A stretch of 64,000 nucleotides of DNA from Solanum dulcamara. Lineage: Eukaryota; Streptophyta; Magnoliopsida; Solanales; Solanaceae. Within the stretch, counting starts at the first letter, position 1. Every line of letters starts with the position of its first letter. A model generated the notes under the pieces. It searched no databases. It had not been told where the DNA came from and worked only from the letters and a program-made list of their open reading frames with translations. The stretch spans positions 28,500,001-28,564,000 of the forward strand of contig NC_077240.1 in NCBI RefSeq assembly GCF_947179165.1. The letters are read 5' to 3'. Positions 25,040 through 37,373 of this stretch are shown here, one piece after another. Position numbers and translations under genes: made by a program.

Positions 25040-25513
25040 AATATATATAACGTATATATGTATATAATACGTACTAAAATAATTAAGTATAATATATATA
25101 CTAATATAATTAAGTAAAATACATAATAAACTTAATTAAGTAATAACCTTTTATATGCACATGTATACAAGGCGTATTAAAATAGATATGTGATATGTAT
25201 ATATTAATATGAATAATTAAATTATAAAATAAACTTAGTTAAGAAAATACACACATACTAAATAGACATGTAAAAAATATTTGAACGTATGAAGCTCATT
25301 ATTTAAAAAATAAAAATAATAAAGATAATAGTTATAATATTAACAAATAGCAAAAAGTATTATAAATTACGAACGTCAAAATATATGATTTATTGGGTAA
25401 AACTAAATATAAATTCATTTATTTAATAAAGAAATAATTTTGAAAAAAATGCTTATTTATTAAGAGAGCAATCCAAAAAGTAATTATAGGTCGGTCAAAT
25501 TCGGGTGTCAACA

Positions 25514-26215
25514 CCTAGTATCTGCTAAGATCTAAATATCGGTTCCCAAAGTTGTCACTCTAATTTTTCAACCGCTAAATCACTCCCTTAGGGACATAAG
25601 GATAGTACTTTTATGTTCTCTTCAAGTACATATACTAAAACAGATACAGTTGAAATTCTATGCCGTGACGGAGTAATCATGTTACTTTGAAGGTAATTGC
25701 ATGTAACTTTATTTAATAACAATCACTAATAACCTAAAATAAATAGTATCGTGTATGACAAGTTAAATTACACTAATGATGTAAAAATCACTAACATTGT
25801 CATTGTATATCACTTAAACTCAAACATATCATCCCAAGCTTCAAACTTTATTCAGAAAAGGATTTTAAAAAGAAAAATAAAAAACCTTTTCTTGCGGTCA
25901 ACGAAAGCAGCAGCAATATCTGAATCAGTAGAAAGAGAAGGCACCACATTATATTTCAAATCATCCTTCATAAAACTCTCATCTCTCTCACATGCCTCCC
26001 GCCACCGCTTCTCCACCACTAAAAATCTCCTGCAATTTTCATCCCACCATCACCATGATTAAAATTAAGAAAACACGCGCGCGCACACAAAGGGAGAGGT
26101 GAATATCGGGAGAAAATAATGGTGTCTTGATTGGTGAGGATCCAGAGAGCTATGATACTACACGAACTCGGCATAACCCACATCAGAGACAAAATCTACA
26201 GTGGTTTCCTCCGAG
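25514..26215 (-). pseudogene. AP5M copy C: exons 1 and 2 with broken donor
   Basis: On the - strand, exon 1 is 26174-26107 (ATG at 26174, reading MPSSCSIIALWILTNQDT). Exon 2 is 26029-25886, and intron 2 sequence runs to 25514. The intron 1 donor is AT instead of GT (26106-26105), so normal splicing is lost; exon 2 stays open with a few replacements. The next base on the right of exon 1 continues similarity to the AP5M gene for about 30 bp. Copy C and copy B flank the truncated LTR in opposite orientation. Confidence 0.8.
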
Positions 26216-26390
26216 GTCGACTAATTTCACTGTCGTTTTTGTTGCGTTTACTGCATTTCTACGGTATTATTCCGTACGCCACTGTTATTTTGAGAGAATT
26301 ATCTGATGAGTTTTTTTAAATTAGCATTACCACTATTAGTGTGGAAAACGAACTAAAAAGAGAGATTTTTTATTTATTTATTGTTTTGTT
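26216..26390 (-). promoter_or_regulatory. Possible ancestral AP5M upstream region beside copy C
   Basis: This 175-bp stretch sits directly upstream of copy C exon 1 and is not transposon-like: it is neither LTR nor gag. The AP5M gene at 52073 has unrelated LTR-derived sequence in the same position. It may keep part of the original promoter and 5' UTR. No defined promoter motif is claimed. Confidence 0.25.
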
Positions 26391-26884
26391 AAAAAAATCT
26401 CTCATATCGGCGTTGTTCGTCGTCAGTCAACATGACTACAGGTGCACCTTGAGCTCCCCCTTCATCCTCATCAACTCTAGGGCCCGCCGAACCCTGAACA
26501 ACTGTCAACTGGAATCTGATGCTGCACTGGGGTCTCAGCTCCTGCTCTAGTTTGAGAACCCTCAGGTGTACCATTCTCCCTCACACTCTGATTAAATCAT
26601 TCGAGCGCATCCAATACTCGCATCAAAGTGGCCTGAAGCAATGGTGTAGTAGCAAGATCTGAAGGGACCTGTTCCTCTCTAGGATCAATCTGTGGATCAG
26701 GAGAAGTTTTTCTAGCACGACCTCTAGCTGGTGCCGCTTCTCGGGCACGATATCTGCCTGCCACCATACCCCGACCACAACCTCTAGCTCGGCCTCTATC
26801 TCTACCCCTAGTTGGGGTCCCAACATCAACCTCGGAGAGTGCCTCCCTTTCTCTACCTCTAGCCGTAGTTCTGATCCTAGCCAT
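26391..26884 (-). pseudogene. gag N-terminus of a gypsy element
   Basis: On the - strand, the ATG at 26884 opens an Arg/Gly-rich N-terminus (MARIRTTARGRERE) typical of plant gypsy gag. A second frame (26574-26391) continues with DDEQRRYERFF, the start of the gag core. The frame change lies near 26590. Everything beyond the first part of gag is missing, cut at about 26390 next to the AP5M copy C flank. Confidence 0.7.
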
Positions 26885-27017
26885 CTGTAAAAAGGGACAC
26901 GCAAAAATTTAGTACCAACACAAGTAACCACGCACGATACAATAGTCCTCATAGCCTCTCGAAGATAAGTACAGACGTCTCTGTACCGATCCTCATGACT
27001 CTACTTAGACTCGGCTT

Positions 27018-27043
27018 GTATACCGATCCTCTAATACTATTTT
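27018..27043 (-). other. Degenerate primer-binding site
   Basis: Read on the - strand, TAGTATTAGAGGA next to the LTR end resembles the initiator tRNA-Met complement TGGTATCAGAG. It supports the order LTR, primer site, gag on the - strand. Confidence 0.5.
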
Positions 27044-29032
27044 TATCACGATCTGAATCTAGGTGTGATGGCACTTATCTCAACCTACCGAAACAAGTCA
27101 GCCTAATACCCAACGAAAAGTAGATGCAGAAGAAAAAGAAATGAATCAAAATTTAACTTAACCAAAATCATGTAAAACAAACTCAAAATCCCCTAAGATT
27201 GGTTGTCATGTGTATAAGCCACTAATATATTATCGAAGTACGAAAAGAAATACAGTCACAATGTCTTTGTCTCTAGAATAGGACTAAAACATAATAAAAG
27301 AGTAAGAGGTGTCCGCTAGATGGATGTAACAGCTATCTCAACACTCAAAATGATAGCCTTGGATGTGGTGGTAAATAGTAGGAGATCAAGCAGGTCCGGA
27401 CTCACAACCTACACAAGTGTAGAAGCAAGGGGTGAGTACCAAACAACACAGTACTCAGAAAATGGATAACTAAAACTAAGCAAAGCTTAATAGATACAAG
27501 TACTCCTGTTATCCCAACCGAACCTCCTTAACTACAACCTGCATAAAACCAGCCCAACTCCACATTGTACGCAATAATAATATTACAACCACAAATACTC
27601 ATCAGTAGTCTCATCAAGTGAATCATATCAAGTCAAGTTTAACATATACAGAGCAATAAGTGGTAAACACAAATTTATAAATATCAACAAAATGCGATGC
27701 AATGCAATGAGATGATGTATGTCTGTCCTATTAGTACACATCCGCTGAATTATAGTCTGGAACCTATGGGAGACATTTTTGTCCAAGTTACCTATCATAG
27801 AGCGTGTGGCCCATCCCCTCAATATACATATCCAGCCACAGAACATGTGGTCCGACCTCTTTGTTTCATAATACCTGCCATGGAATGTGTGGCCCGACCC
27901 CTTTATTTCATATCATGTTCAGTCTCAACACAGTATGCCAGAACCAATGCAATCAATTCATGTTCATATGATTCACGATAATAACATGACAACAATAATA
28001 ATTTTTCTTATCTCACATCAACATAGTCATTTCACATGTCCAAAATAAACTCATAATCACAACATATCAATTCCACCAGTAGATGTCATTGGATCACCAT
28101 TCTATACCCCTTATCTCTATTTTTAAGGTCAATCATACAATCAATAACCCAGTTCAATTCTCATTACTCTCCAGTACACATAACACGGAAATACAAGCAT
28201 CTACAAGCTTAAGCTGAGGTTTAAATATTCACTTGCCTCAATTAAATTGAATAATCACTTTAAAACTTGAGCCTTTCGTAACGCTTCCGAACAATCAAAA
28301 TCTGTTCAAATGCATAATCTTCATAAGAATACGAATCCAATGACACCCATATTGCTATATTTATTTTTGAATCAAAAATTGGGTCAAAAAGTCATCCCGG
28401 GTCATTGAAGTCAAATCTGAAATTTTCTTTCCGATTATGTTCACTCATGATAAAATAAACTCACATGTCAAATTTCAGCGAAAACATATCGTTATTCTAC
28501 CCCCAAATCAAGATTTTATGTAAAAAATCCTAGGGTCATATTTTCTTATTTTAGTGTTATTTCTCCACCAATATACCCTAAAAATATGTTCATAATCACA
28601 TAAAAATTTAATGAAAAGGAATCACATAAAAATTTAATGAAAAGGATGAGAATAATTACCTTGATGCTTTGAAATGAAAATCCCTATTTTTCTCTTCTCC
28701 TTTATTTTCTTTCTTCCTCCGTATTTTTTTCAGCTTCTGTGTTCGTCATTGTTCTCCTTCTATTTTTTTTAATTTTTTTTCTTTCTCAAACTAATTATGT
28801 ATTAAAATTTACAAACCATACTAACCTATTTTAATAAATATAAGAAAAGTGGTATAGGGTATTAAATAAATTAACACTTTAGCCTACCAATTAAATTAAT
28901 TCTCTAAAATTATCCCTCAACTAATTAACCGAAGTTACCGAAAGGTCCAAAATTTTCAACTTAAATTTACAAAAAGGGTCTTCTATGAAAGGAGAAGAAC
29001 TCGTTCTCAAAATTATCTAACGGATCATTACA
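27044..29032 (-). mobile_element. 5' LTR of the gypsy element with gag at 26391-26884
   Basis: The left end is TATCACG (from TGTCACG) beside the primer-binding site. The right end is GGATCATTACA at 29032, followed by TAATG, which starts the preserved target sequence also seen in the other copy of the gene scrap near 19140. The LTR is about 2 kb and related to the solo LTRs. Short repeats containing GTGTGGCCCGACCCCTTT occur at 27790-27910. Confidence 0.75.
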
Positions 29033-29205
29033 TAATGTCTTGAAGATGACATTGTACATCTTATTTTTTTGATTTTATTTATCAAGTATCTTTCAGATGC
29101 CATTAAACAATATAATCAAACATCAAGGGAACAACATTCAATTGAGAACTTCAAGTGTGGTATTAAATCACACGCTCAAGAGAACAACCTCTTCAATTTG
29201 ACATC
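29033..29205 (+). pseudogene. Duplicated scrap of an unrecognised secreted-protein gene (copy 2)
   Basis: The segment matches 18988-19140 in opposite orientation. The ATG is at 29046 and reads MTLYILFF, then a deletion in a T-run brings a stop. The remaining part still aligns (TCAAGGGAACAACATTCAAT and further). It extends past the break of copy 1 to about 29205 and ends near the RTE LINE. It is broken and of unknown family. Confidence 0.45.
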
Positions 29206-29237
29206 TTTTTCAATCACAGTGTAATTATAAAAAAAAT

Positions 29238-30495
29238 GACAACAACAACAACAACAACAACAACCCAGTGAAATCCCACATCGTGGGGTCTGGGGAGGGT
29301 AAAGTGTACGCAGACCTGACTCCTACCAATGTAGGACGGCTGTTTCCGAAAGACCCTCGTCTCAATAAGAAGCATAGGAAAAAAGGTCAGACACGAATAT
29401 TAAAAGTAGAAAAGTAGATAACAAAAAAGTTCCAAACAATAGTATAATCAAAGCACCAAAAAAACAACAGATATCGACAAATAATAACATAAATACCATA
29501 ATAAGGTAACATAACATACATAACATAAATAACATAAATCAGAGTACAAAAAAAAAAATCATAGTGCGTTAATACGCCTACGGATAAGGGGGAATAATGC
29601 CACTATGTACTAGCCTTCTACCCTGATGTGTGTCCTCCACACCCTTCTATCTAAGGTCATGTCCTCGGTAAGTCGTAAATGCGCCATATCTTGTCTGATC
29701 ACCTCTCCCCAATATTTCTTCGGCCTACCCCTACCTCTTCTGAAACCATCCATAGCCAACCTCTCACATCTCCGCACTGGTGCCTCTGGGACTCTCCTCT
29801 TCACATGCCCAAACCATCTCAGTCGCGTTTCACGCATCTTATCCTCCACCGGGGCCACTCCTACCTTGTCTCGAATAACCTCATTTTTAATTTTGTCACT
29901 CCTGGTATGCCCACACATCCATCTCAACATTCTCATCTCGGCAACTTTCATCTTTTGCACGTGGGAGACCTTAACTGGCCAACACTCCGCCCCATATAAC
30001 ATAGCTGGTCTAACCACCAGTTTGTAGAACTTGCCCTTAAGTTGTGGTGGCACCTTCTTGTCACATAACACACCGGAGGCAAGCCTCCATTTCATCCATC
30101 CTGCCCCAATACGATGTGTGACATCCTCGTCGATCTCCCCGCTGTCTTGCATGATAGAACCAAGGTACTTAAAACTACTTCTCTTTTGGATGGCTTGGTC
30201 CCCGAGCCTAACTTCCGCGCCAACCTCTTGAGGAGTCTCACTGAACTGGCACTTTAGGTACTCTGTCTTGGTCCTACTCAACTTAAACCCTTTAGACTCC
30301 AAAGTGCGTCTCCAATCTTCCAACTTAGCGTTAACTCCGCTTTGAGTCTCATCGATGAGGACTATGTCGTCCGCAAAAAGCATACACCATGGCACCTCAC
30401 CTTGAATTTGTCGCGTCAATACATCCATCACCAAGGCAAACAGAAACGGACTAAGAGCTGATCCTTGATGCAACCCCATCACAACTGGAACAAAA
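29238..30495 (-). pseudogene. 5'-truncated RTE-type LINE: reverse transcriptase C-terminal half
   Basis: On the - strand an open frame (ends 29610) encodes the second half of a plant RTE-like reverse transcriptase. Homology starts near [14 protein letters not shown], followed by the catalytic motif FADDIVL, then [38 protein letters not shown] and GRPKKYWGE. The first ~20 codons are flanking DNA that happens to be in frame. The 3' region (29280-29350, GTGGGGTCTGGGGAGGGTA) and a (TTG)n tail at 29238-29265 are typical of these elements. The 5' truncation is usual for LINE insertion. The frame is intact, so the insertion is fairly young. Confidence 0.88.
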
Positions 30496-30604
30496 AATAT
30501 TGTTGTAAGGTTGGTTTGATTTGGTTTATAAATTTGACAAACCAACATAGTTGATTTGCCTATTTCTTAATGAAAAACCAAACCAAACCAACCTATTTAC
30601 ACCC
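30496..30604. mobile_element. hAT-like MITE remnant
   Basis: The right edge, read inward, is CTAAGGGTGTAAATAGGTTG followed by repeated TTGGTTTGG words, resembling the hAT end at 40735. The left side has GGTTGGTTTGATTTGG and is interrupted by the RTE LINE. No target duplication was determined. Confidence 0.35.
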
Positions 30605-30720
30605 TTAGTTCCAAGAACGTCTGCCCAATCTATTTTAGATGCAAACACTGGTGGAACTAACAAACAGTAGGTACTTCAAAAGATGTGCATTTTTCCTCTT
30701 TTTTATTGCGTATGTTCACC
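30605..30720 (-). pseudogene. Probable C-terminal end of the L1 LINE split by the Ogre-type LTR
   Basis: On the - strand one frame reads VPPVFASKIDWADVLGT after a stop, which resembles the tail of plant L1 ORF2. The other part of this LINE is at 38446-39797, ending in HIFMKQNRVA. The LTR at 30721-38445 lies exactly between them. No clear 5-bp target duplication could be read. Confidence 0.45.
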
Positions 30721-31075
30721 TGTTGACACCCAATTTTTGCCCTCCACAATTAAATTAATTTTCAAGCTTCTTCGATTTTAAATAATTTAAAATAATTATT
30801 TTAGAAAATCAAAAAATACTTTTAAAATCTTTTTGCAAGTAAATTTTGCCATTTTTCTATAAAATATATATCTTGATATACATAAAATATTTTTTTTATA
30901 TTCATTGGCTTTAATAGTAATTTGAAAAATCATCTCAAAAAATGCGAGTTTAACTCAAATATGTATTTACTTCCCCTTTATAGTTAAATTATAGTTAAAT
31001 AATAATTAATCTTGTATTTTGGTAATTTGATAATTATTTTACTTTGTTAAATTAAGAAGCTTGACCAGTTAATTT

Positions 31076-33182
31076 TGTCACGACCCAAAATGGGCCATGA
31101 GTGACACCCACACTTAATCTCCTAGATGAGAGAACCAATGATACAAACCCCAACTTACATTAACTATTCAACTTATAAAACACGATAATAATGCGGAAGC
31201 TCAAACCTTATTAAAGTAAGAAATAACAAAAGCCACCAAAATCTATTACGTAACGTTCCCCAAAATCTGAAAGTCATCATATAAAGGATATCTAAATTCT
31301 AAAATTAAGTCTGGAAATATCAAACACCAGAATAAATAAATAACATAATGTGTCTGAAAACTAAGGACACCATGCCATGACCGAGAGAATTCATCACGAG
31401 CTAGAAGGATAATTCACCCTGCAATCTGATGAACTGGAGACTAACTAGAGCTGAGGTTGAGTCGAAGTCGATGGAACACTCGTTGCACTCTACAAAATAA
31501 AATAAAGAAAAAAACAAGTAGGGATCAGTACAGAACAACATGTATTGAGTATATATCATTGGCCGACTCAAAAAAGAAATCAATATGCATAAAGTAATAG
31601 CGGGAAATCAATCATAGCACTTAACATGTGGCAACCAACAAGATCAAGATCAAGTGACAACACAATGAACAATTACATAACAGTCAACAATATCAAGATC
31701 ACACATGAGGACTCAGGCCTCCACATCATGCTCTTTTGGAAAATGAGTTATTGGAGGTTGGATAGCATTAGGTCATTTTAATTTATTTTTCTTTAATATT
31801 ACTGTGCCGAATCGTGATACCCGATCCAATAATATCATATCGGCTCGTGACACCCGATCCAAATATACTGTGTTGGAATATGACACCCGATCCAAATATA
31901 CCGTATCGGAATGTAACACCCAATTTAAATATACCGTGTCAAAACGTGACACCCGTTCCAAATATAATTAATTTATCATTCTGTATTATCATATTCCACT
32001 TCATTAACAATATTTCATCAAGTCTTCTTTATTCAAGACATCATTTTTAATAGGGTAAATTCAAGATTATGGATTTCACGGTCTTGGGATTGCAGACCAA
32101 TCACAACAAATATCAACCATCCAAACCATAACAATTAAATGTATAGTAAACTTCACATTACTCAATGACTATCAATCACTATTAAGAGTCTATCTATGAT
32201 ATAGAATAAATCATAACCTACCTCAACCAAAGAATCAAAGTCAAACAAGTTATTTCACCAATGTTTTTTCTTTCCTCAATGCCTCAGGATGTTTCCAATC
32301 TAACAAGTATACAATATTCGTAAGCAAGTGAATCTGTAGACACTCATATTACTATAATCAATTTCCTAAATCTCAAGTGTAAGGTTAAGTTTTAATTTCT
32401 ACAAATAACTTAATTCTAATAATTTTCATATAATGCAATACACCTAATAATTAATTACCTATCTCAATAAATTAAAACTTAATTTATAATATGATAAGAA
32501 AATAATAATAATTAAGATCGAAACCAACTGGTTAAGGAACCAACTGGTTACGAAACCAGTTGGTTCGAACTAACAACATACCAAGAAAAACAATTGCTGG
32601 ACGTTACTCTTTGCTATCAATTCCATCATATCTATTCCTCCAAATTCTTTTCTCATCATTACGTTATCATTGGTTAATCATTGCACCTTGATTATTCTAT
32701 AGACAATAAACCTACCAATTTAAAGAAACCACTATTGCAACAACTATAAAACCACCACTTCCATTCCTTTTCACCCACAATTTACTGATCACTATTCCAA
32801 CATAATAATACTAATCATATGCCCCCCTACCAGTATATGAAATACATTGGTTTAGGCATAGTTTCCTCAAACTTTTTAATTGTCCATCTTTCGTTCGTCC
32901 GACAGGTAAGTTTTCCGCCTCCCTTTCTCTTTTTTTTCTAATTAATTAGGTATTAAAAGTTACAATCTCACTTAATGATTTTAATAAATATAGAACAAGT
33001 GGTATGCTATTTTAACTAAATCATCATTGTAGTCCACCAATTAAATAGGTTATCTAAAGTTACCCATCAACTATATAACAGTGATTATAGAATAGTCTAA
33101 AATATCTATTAAAAATTTACGGAATGAGTCTTTTATGAAATAAAAATCTCTAGTATTCAAAACGGCCTAATGAGTCGTTACA
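31076..33182 (-). mobile_element. Solo gypsy LTR nested in the Ogre-type LTR
   Basis: The ends are TGTCACGACCC at 31076 and GAGTCGTTACA at 33182, flanked by a perfect 5-bp duplication AATTT (31071-31075 and 33183-33187). No internal domain is present. It belongs to the same broad family as the solo LTR at 137-2289 and the fragments at 7478-7843 and 39798-40165. Confidence 0.88.
31800..31965. repeat. Short tandem array in solo LTR
   Basis: About five units of 33-36 bp carry the core GTGACACCCGATCCAAATAT followed by ACCGTGTCGGAA-like bases. They create two meaningless frames on opposite strands. Confidence 0.8.
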
Positions 33183-33667
33183 AATTTGGATTAGCTTCGT
33201 ATCCTAGTCATCGGATTCGAATTATGAATGAAAAATTCCGAAGGGACTTGGTCCCTTTACCTATTTGTTTGAGTCAACTTTAAGATCATTTTTGAATCCA
33301 ATTTAGGACCATTAATCAGGCCCAATTTTCCTTAAACCCAGCCCATGTAACCCTTTTCCCCTTTCTCTCCTCTCTTTCCATGAGACTCACGCGCAGAACT
33401 CCAATTCAGAGAAGAGCGACGCGAGTACACACCCTATACATACATACGCGTCCTCTTCCTTATCCTCTCCGTAAGCGGAACCTTCGAGATGAGATGTAGT
33501 TGTCTTAATCTCATCACCTCACTGGTTCTTCGACTTGAAATCGTCAGTTCTCATTCTCAAGCCGTTGAGAATTTGTTCCAATTCATACTAATTCCAGGTG
33601 GTCGAATCTTATCTCAAAAGAAAGGTTTGAATTTCGAATTTGAATCTCAAAAATTTCACCCGAATTC

Positions 33668-33681
33668 CCCCCCCCCCCCCC
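33668..33681. repeat. Poly-C tract
   Basis: A run of 14 C lies about 20 bp before the TATA box of the Ogre-type LTR. Confidence 0.9.
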
Positions 33682-33700
33682 AATCTCCCTAGTTTTCCTC

Positions 33701-33707
33701 TATAAAT
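33701..33707 (+). promoter_or_regulatory. TATA box of the Ogre-type LTR
   Basis: TATAAAT follows CCTC and precedes a purine-rich leader (GAGGAGGAGGGGGAGGAG at about 33729). The leader ends at CCCAGAATCAGGTAATTTTC (33895), which may be a splice donor. This is the likely promoter of the LTR. Confidence 0.55.
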
Positions 33708-36700
33708 GCCCCTTACTTCACTGATTCGAGGAGGAGGGGGAGGAGACGAGATTTTTACCATAAAAAATAGGTTTTTTGGGGACGGTTTTTTGAGAGGCTA
33801 AGAAAAGAACACCCCGTTGTTTGGGAGTTTTAAATTTTTCTAGAAAGTTTTTCTCTCCCTCGGCTGTCCTAGAGCTCGAGTTCCGGTTCGCTGCCCAGAA
33901 TCAGGTAATTTTCTTGTCATTTTTCCTTTAATCCTATTTCTTTCCTTTAGAATCATGTTTGGGTGTTAGCTGTTTGTAGATGATTAGTTTAGGGATTATC
34001 TTTCTCGTCTTGGTATATTTCTTATGCTTTAAGTATTTTCAGTAGCTTAATTGTTCTGTTTCAATCGATTATGGGTTCTTTATGTTCTTCTTGCTATTAC
34101 GAAGAATGTTGAGTATCTTGATTTGTGTTTTAATTTTTGCTCTCTTTGCGTTTCATTCACTGTTTTTGATAACCTCATCAGGTTGCCCATGATTTCATTT
34201 AGCTTGAGCTCTTGTCATGTTTATTTTACTCTCCAGTGCTTCAAGTTTTCTTTACTTGCATACTTAAATGCTCATCTACTAGTTATTTTTAGCATTTAGA
34301 CAAAATTCGAAATCGTCTTTCTCAAGTTTAAGGTCTGATTGTAGTCGTTGATAGTTGTTGGCTCAAGTTGGTAGTTTTTGTTGCATTTCATTAAGTATTA
34401 GCCATACTTTCATCAGTGGTGTCATGTATCGTATAGTACTAGTATGCATCCTTATTCGGCACTGTTCTAGCTCGGAGTTCTGAGTGTGTGTCAAGCATGA
34501 TTTCCCTTTTCTATTGATAACCTTTTGGTCTTTTGAATCTCAAAGATCTCATGAATATGCAGTCATGATATTACTTTAGAAAAGATTGTTACTCCTTTTA
34601 TTTGAAATTAATTGTTGAAAGTATGCCCCTGTTCTCGTGCTTCTCTTTATGGTTTTGAAGAATATACATTGGTTAATATATTTCTAGTTCATCAACCTTG
34701 GTAAAGTTTACTTCGTTGCCTGAAGTTCTGTAAGCAAATTTAATATTTCAAATTATCCATGTAATTTTTTTTTTCTCGACAAAATTCTTATTTAATGCGT
34801 CGTATGTTTGATTAAATTTATGATTAATTTAGATAGAGAATTGATTTATTAGCTAGTCATGGGTTGATTAAGAGCTCCTCATGTGCTAATTTCCCTTTTT
34901 TTTTTTTTTTTATTTTCATGTGATTATTGTTGGAGTCCAATTTGGACTCAATTATCTATCTCCTTGCATTTCGAGATGGGTCATGGAGGCCGAGTTGTAT
35001 TTTTTTTTCTCGAATCAACTCGTCACTCACTGTTTTAGTCTAGGTCTTGATGAGTTTTCCTCTATATCATGCTAGCTACTTGTTTCCTTCTTTACTGATG
35101 CTCTCATTGGTATTTTAGTATAAATGATTCCCCGTTATGCCTAGATACATGCTGAGTTCACGTAGAGGAAGCACCAGATTTAGTTTAGAACAATGAATTG
35201 AAATTTGAACTATTGGAAATTTCTTTACTTTGTTTTGGTTTCATCTCTAGGCTCACCCCTCACCCACCCACCCACCCTTTATTTCTTAATTCTCTGGTTA
35301 AAAGTTTTACCTTAGTGTGTGAAATACTTGAATTGATTAGCTTTCCAGTGGCCTTTCCTCTAACTGTATACTAAAATTAAAGTAGTTTAAGTGATCACTC
35401 TCATGTCCCAACTCTCCTTGTGATGCTTCCCTTTAGTTAGAGTAAAGTTGCGGCATACTAGTTCTTTAAATGTTATTAAGAAAATACCAAGATGCATCAT
35501 GTTGTTGTTGTTATTCCTCTAAATCTTTTCCAATAAGCTTAGCGTATCATCTTAAATAAGTTGCTGGTATTTGTTCACATTAACGATTGTGTGTAGATGG
35601 ATTAAGGATAAAGAAGATAATACTATTCACCCTCATATTAGATGGCTTGGTTTAATCACATCTCTCGTTTCAAATGTTTTAGTTCCTCTTTATTGTACCC
35701 TAAATAAGTTATCTTAGAAGGTCATTTTTGCTTGTCGGAATTATACTTTGTGTCCGTGTTTTAATTTGCCTAAAATCAATTTCTCGTGATTAAAGGTATA
35801 TTAGATTGTCGTTTTTTTCCAATTACAGATCATATATCTTTAAATAGTAATGTTGCATGCTACAGGTTGAAGCTATAAAATTGGATTTGTTGGTTGAAAT
35901 TACGATGATCACAGTAGCCTATATTATGTTTAAATTCATGATCTTCAGTTTGTCGTCTTTAACAGTGAATGCATGTTCATTTGGTGCATGACTTCTCTAT
36001 TTATTCATAGATATTTGGGCGTGTAGCCTTAGCTAAAATATGTTTAAGGACTCAGTTAGACCCTGCTACACCTATATATATGTTTGCTTGATTTTTATTC
36101 AACTAGAAGAGAGATCAGTTTAGTGTTCTTGCAGTCATTCTATCAATTATTACTTGGTTTAATCGTTAATTTGTTAGTTTAGAGGGGATGGTTTGTTCTA
36201 AGCCTGGAGATAGTTGTAGAGCAGTTCGAATTTCATTTTCCCCGTCTCCTTTCTTCATTATTGTATGATGCTCAACGTGATTTAATTTGTCATTCTTGCA
36301 GTTAAAGTTATTTCAGCTTGAGCTAAATTTCATTTCCCTTCTTTTACGGTCCTGTTTGTTATTTAAAATGGATATAGACAAGTATTGCAATTATGTATTC
36401 ACTCATGTGGTAAGATGTGTGGTCCATTTGAAATCTGTGAAATGTAGTAGTGACTCCTTTATTAAAAGGCTATTATAGATATAAATATGCTGTCCTATTT
36501 GAGGGTTCATGTTAAGATTTAGCTATCCAGTGTAATAGAGTGACATTATTTGGTTTTTGGTTTGTTCAGTTAGTTATTATTTGTAGCCACTGTTTTGTGT
36601 TGTGTTGAGATAGCATAAAACATAATCCTTATCGAGTATGATTTTAAGATGATTCTGTCCAGATGATGAATGTCAGATGATTTTATGATTGTTTATATAT

Positions 36701-37373
36701 TGGGATAGTTACTGATTTTCTCTGTCGTGTGCTGCATATTTTGCGTCTTATGTATACTGATTTTCTCTATTGTGTGCTGCATACTTTGCTTCTTATGTAT
36801 ACTTGTTCAAATGCTTACTTAAGACTAGATAGTTAGTTTTCTTTTTTCCAGTTCTTTCATATATGTTGAAGCATGAATCAATTGTTATTTGTACTCTTCA
36901 AGTCAATATTTTTTTGATTTTGGCTAAGGCCATTTTATTTAAATTTCCAGCTAGCGCAAAGTGTCCAAATCTGTTATAAATCCTTCCTATATGCTTTACC
37001 TGACGTGTTTTATTTGGTTTGCTAAAATTCAGTGATGAATATGGTATGGTTTGAATCACTATGGCCTGCAGTTTATATTTTTATGCTATTTCATTTTGTT
37101 TGGTCATTGTCATCTCCTATTTACTAATCCTTATTCTCTTTGTTTTTCTTTGCATAACTCTCTTGTTCGAGTCCATTTGGACTCCGCATCTTTTGCATGC
37201 TCTTCTACTCGAATCAACCTCCATCAAGCCGTTTGAAAGGGAAGCTAATATCGTAGAGTGAAAACCTGAAATGGTAGCAAATCGCAGCAGCAGCCCTAAA
37301 GGGCTAAAATAATTGAAATTATAGACTTAACGGTCTTATTTGATGAATGGCTACGTGAAACAGAAATGGGCAC

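Larger units (their letters stand above)
22625..25513 (-). mobile_element. Truncated Ogre-type LTR between AP5M copies B and C
   Basis: Read on the - strand it starts TGTTGACACCCG at 25513 and matches the LTR at 1-7477 up to that LTR's position about 4505, then is cut at 22625. The start lies directly beside CTAGG of AP5M intron-2 sequence in copy C. It includes a long (AT)n tract (24970-25035), a C-tract (23121-23131) and a leader with low-complexity frames. No coding domain is present. Confidence 0.7.

Noticed and set aside
29239..29265. CAA array as a CRISPR-like or satellite repeat
   Set aside because: It is the (TTG)n 3' tail of the RTE LINE read from the other strand.
29626..30027. 133-codon + strand frame
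   Set aside because: It is antisense to the intact RTE reverse transcriptase frame.
31773..32050. Repetitive frames on both strands resembling a repeat protein
   Set aside because: They come from the 33-36 bp tandem array inside a solo LTR.
37051..37261. Overlapping 61- and 66-codon frames with hydrophobic N-termini
   Set aside because: They lie in T-rich LTR sequence and in two frames at once; the shared DNA recurs at 9510-9690 as LTR end. No family recognised.
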